Source: JBBSEZ01 sp038239195
Lineage (GTDB): Bacteria > Planctomycetota > Planctomycetia > Gemmatales > Gemmataceae
Assembly: GCA_038239195.1 (NCBI GenBank)
Contig: JBBSEZ010000348.1
Location: 1 to 10,849, forward strand
Direction of reading: 5' to 3'
DNA length: 10,849 nt
The notes beneath the pieces were generated by a model, which worked only from the letters and a program-made list of their open reading frames with translations, did no database searches and was not told the DNA's origin. The position numbers and the translations under genes are program-made. Positions 1-4,960 of the stretch are shown piece by piece (within the stretch, counting starts at the first letter, position 1; each line of letters opens with the position of its first letter).

Positions 1-13
1 AACCCATTCGCCC

Positions 14-460
14 TCAGCCGCTTGCCCGCTCCAGCAACCCGCGCACCTCCTCCGGCGTCAGCGGCAACGCCTTCACCTCCTCCTCGCTCAGCGCCGGCCT
101 CCGCGCGGCGCGATACGCCTCGGGGACGCCGTGCCCGGCGAGGACGACGTCCTCCACCAGCCGACCCTTCTCGATTGGCCTCCCATCCTCGCTCCAATAC
201 GTCACCACCTGCCGGCGCGTGCAGAACAAGGACGGCAGAGGCGGTTCGAGTCGCGGGGCCACGACCTCCTCGCCGACCTTGTTCCCCTTCGCGTCGATGA
301 CCTTGCGGCGGACGACGCGGTTGTGCGGCCTCTTGCGGGCCCAGCGCTGCCAGGCGGCGTGCTGGTGCTGCGCCCGCTCGAAGAGCCCGGCAAGCTCCTT
401 GAGCAGCAAGAACGTCTCGTAGTCGCAGGCGTGCCAGCCCCAGCGCGAACGGTGTGCCAT
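14..460 (-). CDS. Conserved-looking hypothetical protein, 148 aa
   Basis: I do not recognise a characterised family. The protein is soluble, with no signal peptide or membrane segment. It begins MAHRSRWGWHACDYETFLLL, continues with an alpha-helical stretch rich in Arg, Trp and Gln (about residues 25-55), a middle part with LFCTRRQVVTYWSEDGRPI (about 80-100), and ends in an acidic helix with PEEVRGLLERA. The start is well supported: ATG at 460-458 is preceded by GAGAGGGAGG with a 7-base spacer. It ends in TGA. It lies 45 bases downstream of the PTH2-like gene on the same strand, so it may be read through from the tRNA promoter, although a T-run lies between the two. The style resembles short planctomycete hypothetical proteins, but that is recollection only. 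Confidence 0.72.
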   Translation of the reverse strand: MAHRSRWGWHACDYETFLLLKELAGLFERAQHQHAAWQRWARKRPHNRVVRRKVIDAKGNKVGEEVVAPRLEPPLPSLFCTRRQVVTYWSEDGRPIEKGRLVEDVVLAGHGVPEAYRAARRPALSEEEVKALPLTPEEVRGLLERASG

Positions 461-480
461 TTGCGGTCCTCCCTCTCGGG

Positions 481-505
481 TTAGAAAAAAGACAACGAGG
501 GCCCC
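481..505 (-). terminator. Weak terminator candidate after the PTH2-like gene
   Basis: Just after the TGA stop of the PTH2-like gene the minus strand reads GAGGGGCCCTC, able to form a 4-bp stem with a 3-base loop, then GTTGTC and six T residues (481-486 on the plus strand are the A-run). The stem is short, so termination may be partial and the next gene could still be reached. Confidence 0.35.
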
Positions 506-847
506 TCAACGGTTGCCGTGCAACAGTCGAAAGCCCCTCAACAGCAGTCGGGAACGTCCTCGAAGTGGGCCCGTGGCGAGCGCGGTGAGCTGGCCGCCGA
601 GGTCGGGCTCGTGGAAGGCGCGGAACGGAACGCCGGCCTTGCGCAAGCGGTCGCGACAGCGGCCGAGGCGCGGTTCGTCTCGGGCACCACAGACGATGAC
701 GAAGGGATGTTCGGAACCCGAAGGGAGGAAGGCCCGAGCGGCCTCGAGGGAGGCGTGGCAGGCTTGCACGACCTGCTGCGGAGCGGGCAGGTCTTCGCGG
801 ACGACGACGTAGACGTAGGGCCGGTCTTCAACCTACAAGAACGACAT
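506..847 (-). CDS. pth2: PTH2-type peptidyl-tRNA hydrolase-like protein with in-frame UAG at codon 5
   Basis: Peptidyl-tRNA hydrolases release tRNA from peptidyl-tRNAs that fell off the ribosome. The reading frame is 113 codons including a TAG at codon 5 (833-835), close to the usual 115-120 residues of PTH2. Seen: a first strand YVYVVVREDL (11-20), a helix with QQVVQACHASLEAARAF (24-40) matching the family's AQCAHAAL region, a second strand HPFVIVCGA, a helix, then AGVPFRAFHEPD and GGQLTALATGP, which matches the family's closing VLAIGP. The archaeal/eukaryotic GRTQ-x-APGT loop is shortened and the usual Lys before the helix is Gln, so catalysis is inferred, not shown. ATG at 847-845 has AGGGAGG six bases upstream. 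The only later in-frame start, GTG at 769, would remove the first strand and half the first helix. It lies 29 bases downstream of a tRNA with anticodon CUA on the same strand. It ends in TGA. Alternatives are a pseudogene or a base error at codon 5. Confidence 0.82.
833..835 (-). other. In-frame amber codon (UAG), probably read as sense
   Basis: The codons are ATG TCG TTC TTG TAG GTT GAA GAC. The stop is codon 5, in the same frame as the whole PTH2-like domain. Without suppression the ribosome would make only the peptide MSFL. The neighbouring tRNA anticodon CUA pairs exactly with this codon. I see no other start codon between the TAG and the first conserved strand in this frame (the codons are GTT, GAA, GAC, CGG, CCC, TAC). 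Confidence 0.75.
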
Positions 848-860
848 GGGAGGCCTCCCT
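848..860 (-). promoter_or_regulatory. Ribosome binding site inside a 12-base perfect palindrome
   Basis: The minus strand reads AGGGAGGCCTCCC directly before the ATG at 847. AGGGAGG is a strong Shine-Dalgarno at a 6-base spacing. Bases 848-859 form the perfect palindrome GGGAGGCCTCCC, so the site could fold on itself (4-bp stem, GGCC loop) or pair between molecules. It fixes ATG 847 as the intended start of the PTH2-like frame that meets TAG four codons later. A regulatory role of the palindrome is a guess. Confidence 0.65.
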
Positions 861-876
861 TCGGTGTGATGTTCAG

Positions 877-950
877 TGCGTCCGGCGGGAATCGAACCCG
901 CATAACACTTGGCTTTAGAGACCAGGGCTCTACCGTTGAGCTACGGACGC
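877..950 (-). tRNA. tRNA with anticodon CUA (amber suppressor type)
   Basis: The cloverleaf on the minus strand has acceptor GCGTCCG/CGGACGC (7 perfect pairs), T8-A9, a D stem GCTC/GAGC with 7-base loop AACGGTA carrying G18-G19, an anticodon arm CTGGT / CTCTAAA / GCCAA, a 7-base variable region GTGTTAT, and a T arm GCGGG/CCCGC with loop TTCGATT. The anticodon is at 918-916: CTA, flanked by T33 and A37-A38, the same loop as known amber suppressors. The discriminator is A877 and no CCA is encoded. The anticodon stem is imperfect, with a C-A mismatch at pair 27-43 and a T-G pair next to the loop; C26 and the 7-base variable region are also unusual. This suggests a specialised or weak decoder. 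The D-loop GG and TTC loop exclude a pyrrolysine-type tRNA. The amino acid it carries cannot be read from the sequence; A73 argues against Gln, Asn, Asp, His, Gly, Cys, Trp and Ser by bacterial identity rules. It is followed 29 bases on by the PTH2-like gene. Confidence 0.88.
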
Positions 951-960
951 GCCCATCTGC

Positions 961-988
961 ATTCTACGCCACGCTTCTCCGCAGACAA
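961..988 (-). promoter_or_regulatory. Putative sigma70-type promoter for tRNA and PTH2-like gene
   Basis: On the minus strand TTGTCT (988-983) and TAGAAT (966-961) are separated by 16 bases. The expected transcription start falls about four bases before the first base of the tRNA. No comparable promoter is obvious in the 29 bases between tRNA and PTH2-like gene, so one transcript for both is the simplest reading. Consensus match only; unproven. Confidence 0.5.
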
Positions 989-1016
989 GCACTCGGCCGT
1001 GCTGGAGTGCGCGGTC

Positions 1017-1040
1017 GGGCGCGCCAAGGTTGGCGCGCCC
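1017..1040 (-). terminator. Strong GC hairpin downstream of the PQQ-like gene
   Basis: GGGCGCGCC (1017-1025) pairs perfectly with GGCGCGCCC (1032-1040), and the AAGGTT between them may add two A-T pairs. It begins 14 bases after the TGA stop of the PQQ-like gene and lies ahead of the tRNA promoter, the place expected for a terminator. There is no T-run, so it may instead be an RNA-stabilising hairpin or a small dispersed repeat. Confidence 0.5.
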
Positions 1041-1054
1041 CTCCAACGTCCGCA

Positions 1055-2332
1055 TCACCTCGCCGCGTTTCCGATGCAATACAGCGACGCGCGCCCTCGC
1101 AAGTAAATCCGCCCATTCGCCACCGCCGGCGATGCCGCGACGACGTCGGGCAACTTGTTGACCGCCAGCCGCTCGAACTTCGGCCCCGCCTTGACCACCG
1201 TCACCGTCCCGTCGCGCGCGGTGCAGTACACCTTGCCGTCGCCGTACACCGGCGAGCCGCGGTAGTTCGCGGCGTGCAGCCGCTCCCGCGGGTAGAGCGG
1301 CTTGCCCGTCTTGGCGTCGAGCGCCAGGAAGAGCCCACCCTCGCCGCACAGGTAGACGATGCCGCCGTGGACCAGCGGGCAGGGCACGTCGGGCGTGTTC
1401 TGGGGCAGGCGCCACTGCTCGAAGCGGCTGCCGGGCATCACCAGGCCCGTGGCCCCGGGCATCAGCGCCACCACCCCGTGGTTCTTGGCAGACGGCACGA
1501 TGATGAGGTCGGGCGTCGCCACGGGCGAGGCGACGAAGCGCAGGTCCCCCCGATACCGGTCCTTCGGGTTGAGCCCGCCCACGCGCCAGATCTCGGCGCC
1601 GTCCGTCAGGCGGTGCGCCACGGCATAATCGTTGCCGTGCGTGATGAGGTAGGCGTCCGCCCCCTTCTGCCACAGGCACGGCGAGGCGTAGGAGTGTTTG
1701 CACTCCGCCCGGGCGTCGCTCTTGCGATCGACCTTCCACACTTGCTTGCCGGTGGCCTTGTCCACGGCGGCCACGGTGCCCCCGTCCGTGTGGAGCAGTT
1801 GCAGGTAGAGGCGGCCCTTGTGCAGGACCGGCGTGCTGTGCATCCCGAAGGCAATGTTGAACTTGTCGTAGCGATCCTGGGCGTTGAACTTCCACACCTC
1901 GGCCCCGCTGAAATCGTGACAGGCCACCTCCCCGCTGCCGACGAACGTCCAGACGTGTTTCCCGTCCGTCGAGGGGGTGGCCCCCGCGTTGTCGCCCTCG
2001 TCGCCGCGATACTTGCCGTGCGCCTTGCCCAGCTTGCGCTTCCAGAGCTCCTTGCCCTCGGTGCTGATGCACAGCAGCACGGTGTCCTTGCCGTCCTCGC
2101 TGGTGACGAAAATGCGCTCGCCCCAGACGATGGGCGTCGAACTGCCCAGGCCCGGCATGGGGAACTTCCACAGCACGTTCTTGCCCTCGCCCCAGGCGGT
2201 GGGCAGGTTGGCCTCTTTGCTGACGCCGTCGTGGTTGGGGCCGCGCCACTGCGGCCAGTTGTCGGCGCGGGCCGGGCCGAACACGGCGAGGACGAGCGGC
2301 GCGAGCAGGAGGGTGAACCAGGCACGTTTCAT
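1055..2332 (-). CDS. Secreted PQQ-binding-like beta-propeller repeat protein, 425 aa
   Basis: A signal peptide occupies residues 1-23 (MKR, then a Leu/Ala/Val core, ending PARA before DNWPQW), so the protein is exported to the periplasm or cell surface. The mature protein opens with NWPQWRGPNHDGVS, the hallmark of planctomycete PQQ-like propellers. Blade-type repeats follow, with the pattern hydrophobic strand, (D/A)-x-(A/T)GK-x-(V/L)W, for example ALDAKTGKPLYPR, AVDKATGKQVWKV, STEGKELWKRKL. Such proteins have the fold of PQQ dehydrogenases and BamB; most have no shown enzyme activity and may act in binding or scaffolding. I see no calcium/PQQ active-site signature that would prove a dehydrogenase. 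The start is ATG 2332-2330 with CGAGGTT upstream. The frame stays open 25 codons further, but that extension has no membrane-type start and spoils the signal peptide. Confidence 0.9.
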   Translation of the reverse strand: MKRAWFTLLLAPLVLAVFGPARADNWPQWRGPNHDGVSKEANLPTAWGEGKNVLWKFPMPGLGSSTPIVWGERIFVTSEDGKDTVLLCISTEGKELWKRKLGKAHGKYRGDEGDNAGATPSTDGKHVWTFVGSGEVACHDFSGAEVWKFNAQDRYDKFNIAFGMHSTPVLHKGRLYLQLLHTDGGTVAAVDKATGKQVWKVDRKSDARAECKHSYASPCLWQKGADAYLITHGNDYAVAHRLTDGAEIWRVGGLNPKDRYRGDLRFVASPVATPDLIIVPSAKNHGVVALMPGATGLVMPGSRFEQWRLPQNTPDVPCPLVHGGIVYLCGEGGLFLALDAKTGKPLYPRERLHAANYRGSPVYGDGKVYCTARDGTVTVVKAGPKFERLAVNKLPDVVAASPAVANGRIYLRGRASLYCIGNAAR

Positions 2333-2550
2333 GGGGGAGCAACCTCGGTGGAGGGCGGATGGTCGGTGGGTGGGACGGCGCGGGCGGGGGCAAGTTCTGT
2401 GTAGCATGAAGGGCGGCGGGCGCCAAGAGGGCAGGGGCGTTTACGGCTCGACGAGCAGGACAACGACTCGCCCGTTCCGCTCACTCCGGCTTCATTGTTC
2501 TGCGCGGCCGACGGAGGCTTCCCGGCCCGTCCCGGAGCGGCCCCTCAACG

Positions 2551-2591
2551 CGCGAGGCCCCCCCAGTCCAATCACCGGGGCAGGCCTCGCA
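2551..2591 (-). terminator. Inverted repeat after the small membrane gene, possible operon terminator
   Basis: GCGAGGCC (2552-2559) pairs with GGCCTCGC (2583-2590); inside it CCCC and GGGG can add a second stem. It lies 28 bases downstream of the TGA of the small membrane protein gene, the last of a run of four leftward genes. There is no T-run. The surrounding gap 2333-2618 holds no other supported gene; the promoter and leader of the PQQ-like gene must be here, but I could not place a convincing -35/-10 pair. Confidence 0.45.
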
Positions 2592-2618
2592 AGCGCATTC
2601 GGGAATCGCCACGATCGC

Positions 2619-2906
2619 TCAGGGCACCTTCTTGCCGTCCATCGCGCCGGGCGGGGGGGCGCCCACGGCGGCACCGGGCGGCGGAGCGCCGGGGGGCGCG
2701 GGTGCCGCCGTCGTGCCAGCCTTCGTCTTCAGGTCCCTGGCGATGGCGATCGGGTCCTTGGTGCCCTCGTACTGCGAATAGTCCATGTACAGGAACGCGG
2801 CGCCGGCCAGCTGGGCCAGCAGCGAGACCGTCAGCAGGCCCACGTAGGCGTCGGAGCGAGGCTTCGCGGCACCGGGGGCGGAACTTTGACGAGACTTGGC
2901 TGCCAT
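2619..2906 (-). CDS. Small single-span membrane protein with Pro/Ala/Gly-rich tail, 95 aa
   Basis: There is a basic N-terminus (MAAKSRQSSAPGAAKPRSD), one hydrophobic segment at about residues 20-41 (YVGLLTVSLLAQLAGAAFLY), a short charged stretch, then a tail of repeated PPGA units (APPGAPPPGAAVGAPPPGAM). By the positive-inside rule the N-terminus should be cytoplasmic and the tail outside. The start ATG 2906-2904 has AAGGAGAA upstream with a good spacing. The gene begins only 19 bases after the stop of the membrane/coiled-coil protein before it, so the two are very likely cotranscribed and may act together. No characterised family recognised; the disordered tail suggests a linker or surface-attachment role, which is a guess. 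Confidence 0.75.
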   Translation of the reverse strand: MAAKSRQSSAPGAAKPRSDAYVGLLTVSLLAQLAGAAFLYMDYSQYEGTKDPIAIARDLKTKAGTTAAPAPPGAPPPGAAVGAPPPGAMDGKKVP

Positions 2907-2925
2907 CGGTCGTTCTCCTTGTTGT

Positions 2926-3891
2926 TCAGTTCCCGCCCTGGACGCGCGCCGCCACCGTGTCGCCCTCGCGCAGCGGGCCCGTCATCCGGCCGGCGAACTG
3001 GCCAACCGCCTCCTTGTGCGAAACGGACACGATCCGGATCTGCCCCAGATACTTCGGCAGGGGCTTCAGCCGGAACACCTCAAGCGTGTGCCCCTTGGCG
3101 ATGCCCGAGTCGCTGCCGATCGTGATCGTCACCAGCCCGCTCGTGTCGGTCCGCTTGATGAGGCCCTCCACGTTGTCGGGCGGCGGGTTGGTGCCCCGCG
3201 TGGCCACCCCTCCCCCTGCTCCGGGGGCCGCCCGCAGCCGGACGTTCTCCTTGGCCAGGTCCTGCACCGCGCGATCCAGCTCCACGGCCCGATCGATTGC
3301 GGTCCGCCGCTCGATCTCCGCCTGCACCGCCTTGTCGCGCAGGTCGTTGCTCTCCTTGATCAGCTTCGTGTTCGTCTCCGTCTCGGTCTTCAACAGCTTG
3401 CGCATTTGATCGACGTCTTTCTGGCGCACGTCGATGGTGGCGCGGGCCAACGCGGTCCCGGTCGCGGCCTTGGTCGCCTTGAGGCGCTCCACCAGGACCA
3501 GCTTCCGCTGGCTCTCGACCTCGGTCTCCAGCGACTTGTTCCGGTCGCGAGCAATCTTCAGCGCCTTGATCACTTCCGGGACGACGTTGCGAACCTTGTC
3601 CTCGTCCCAGTCCATGCCGCCCTTCTTGTCGTCCTTGCGCAGGACGTCGGGAATGTCTTTCTTGACCTCGTTGGCCAGCTCCGTGCTGAGGTTCTGGAGC
3701 GTCTTGCCGCGGTTGTCGGCTTGCTCCTTGTAGAGGTTGCGGCTCTCGGTGACGACCTTGTTGGTGGCCTCCAGCTCGCCAAAGCCTTTGGCCCAGCGCG
3801 TGCGCGTGCTGTAATCGACCACAGCCAGGGCGCCCACGCCCACGCTGAACAAGAGGTTGAAGATGACCAGGATCTTCCCGACGGCTGTCAT
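2926..3891 (-). CDS. Membrane-anchored coiled-coil protein with small C-terminal beta domain, 321 aa
   Basis: The N-terminus MTAVGKILVIFNLLFSVGVG is one membrane segment (about 4-27) and shares GK-[IF]-L-x3-N with the two proteins encoded before it. A long helical, probably coiled-coil region follows (about 35-220), rich in Glu, Lys, Arg and Leu, with a long run of heptad-compatible residues around the AVELDRAVQDLAKENVRLRA part. After a Gly/Pro linker, the last 85 residues contain GLVTITIGSDSGIAKGHTLE and a region with KYLGQIRIVSVSHKEAVGQF, then GDTVAARV. This resembles the small beta domain (GxxxGxxLxVxR) seen at the end of FlgT-like proteins and many planctomycete hypotheticals. The start is taken at ATG 3891, with AAGGGGGA seven bases upstream; the frame extends nine codons further to 3918. 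Function unknown; an envelope-anchored structural role is inferred. Confidence 0.82.
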   Translation of the reverse strand: MTAVGKILVIFNLLFSVGVGALAVVDYSTRTRWAKGFGELEATNKVVTESRNLYKEQADNRGKTLQNLSTELANEVKKDIPDVLRKDDKKGGMDWDEDKVRNVVPEVIKALKIARDRNKSLETEVESQRKLVLVERLKATKAATGTALARATIDVRQKDVDQMRKLLKTETETNTKLIKESNDLRDKAVQAEIERRTAIDRAVELDRAVQDLAKENVRLRAAPGAGGGVATRGTNPPPDNVEGLIKRTDTSGLVTITIGSDSGIAKGHTLEVFRLKPLPKYLGQIRIVSVSHKEAVGQFAGRMTGPLREGDTVAARVQGGN

Positions 3892-4108
3892 GATCCATTC
3901 CCCCTTCACGGCGGCCACTCTCGGCGAGCCGGCGCGATAACTTCGCCCGTCCTCCCCGAGCCCCGAACAGGCCGCGTGTCGCTCTCCTCGCTCCTCAGCC
4001 CCTTTTCGCGCCCACGAAAACCGTCCCCCGACGATCCTGGCGTGAGCGGGGTGGTGTTATGCGCCGAACTCCTGCCGCTGTCAACCGCAGTTTTCGGCCC
4101 CGGCCCCC

Positions 4109-4888
4109 TCAGTCTGCGAACGTCACCCCATGCTTCGTGCGCAAATAGTCGTTGAGCTCCTTCAACCGTTCGTCCAGCACGTCCTGGCGCTTGATCAACA
4201 ACTCCGCGTCGTACTCCACGACGGTCTGGTACGGCTGGAGCATCCGGAACTCTTCCTCGACGTCCAGCCGCTTGATCCGCTCATCGACCGTCATCTGTCG
4301 CAGCCCCTTCTCGTCGGGAGGCATGCCCAGGATCTTGTTCGTCAGTTCCACGTCCTTCTTGAGCTTGCTCTCGAACTCGTCGCGCGTGTTGACCAGTTCG
4401 CGCATGTTCTCGGCCAGCTTGTCCTCGTAAAAGGTGAGCTTCTGGTACTTTTTCCCGTCCAGTTCGGCGTCGGCGAGCTTGGGCCGGTCGAACTTTTCCT
4501 TGTCCTCCTCCGGCATGAGCTTGTCGGAGAACACCACCGTCTGCGCGGGGCTCGCCTCCGACGCCTCCACGCGCTGGTGCTTGAGGCGCTCCTGATACCA
4601 GGGCCGATCGGCGATCGTCCGCCCTTCCTTGTCCAACATCGCCTTGCGGGCCACGCTCCAGCTGCGCTCCGCTGGATACTTGGTACTGGCCGTCTCCTTG
4701 ATCTGCTGGCTTGGCTCGTACAGCAGGCCGGCCGGCGTTTTGGGGGCCTCGGGCTTGTCCTTGTGGACCGCCGGCGGATCGTCGGTGTAGTTGACGCCGT
4801 TGGTGTACAACACCACCGCCCACGTGAAGCCAATGATGCTGAAGGCCACGTTGAACATCACCAGAAACTTGCCGAGGAGCGTGAACAT
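4109..4888 (-). CDS. Single-span membrane protein with helical cytoplasmic or periplasmic domain, 259 aa
   Basis: The N-terminus MFTLLGKFLVMFNVAFSIIG begins one membrane segment (about 4-27), again with the GK-[IF]-L-x3-N signature of its neighbours. The remainder is hydrophilic. A Pro-rich stretch (PPAVHKDKPEAPKTPAG) is followed by a mixed region with RSWSVARKAML and PWYQERLKHQRVEA. The last 120 residues are strongly helical and charged, probably coiled coil, with KLAENMRELVNTRDEFESKL and DVLDERLKELNDYLRTKHG. There is no Cys and no recognisable catalytic motif. The start ATG 4888 has GATGAGG upstream. It follows the 559-residue paralogue by 72 bases and precedes the next paralogue by 217 bases, which hold no gene. 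It reads as the middle member of a three-gene family, probably one complex; that is inference. Confidence 0.82.
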   Translation of the reverse strand: MFTLLGKFLVMFNVAFSIIGFTWAVVLYTNGVNYTDDPPAVHKDKPEAPKTPAGLLYEPSQQIKETASTKYPAERSWSVARKAMLDKEGRTIADRPWYQERLKHQRVEASEASPAQTVVFSDKLMPEEDKEKFDRPKLADAELDGKKYQKLTFYEDKLAENMRELVNTRDEFESKLKKDVELTNKILGMPPDEKGLRQMTVDERIKRLDVEEEFRMLQPYQTVVEYDAELLIKRQDVLDERLKELNDYLRTKHGVTFAD

Positions 4889-4960
4889 GATGCCTCATCC
4901 GGTCTGGTGGCGATGATCTCGAAGAGGGCCAAAGCCCGACAAAACCCCAATCCGAGCCTC

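Noticed and set aside
506..769. GTG at 769 as the true start of the PTH2-like gene, avoiding the TAG
   Set aside because: It would delete 26 codons that encode the first conserved strand and part of the first helix, and has no proper ribosome binding site, whereas ATG 847 has AGGGAGG at 6 bases.
538..903. A 121-codon minus-strand frame across the tRNA end and PTH2-like gene
   Set aside because: It begins inside the tRNA and encodes a Ser/Pro/Arg-rich shadow of the PTH2-like frame.
877..950. A pyrrolysine-type tRNA (also anticodon CUA)
   Set aside because: Pyrrolysine tRNAs have a very small D loop without GG and an altered T loop. This tRNA has a normal G18-G19 D loop and TTC T loop, and no pyrrolysine biosynthesis or charging genes are in the window.
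518..2404. A 628-codon open frame on the plus strand
   Set aside because: It runs opposite to the tRNA, the PTH2-like gene and the clear PQQ-like protein. Its composition (Arg, Val, Gly, His rich) is that of an antisense shadow in high-GC DNA.
930..2426. A 498-codon minus-strand frame overlapping the PQQ-like gene
   Set aside because: It is a shifted frame of the PQQ-like gene, running into the tRNA; it has no signal peptide and no recognisable domain.
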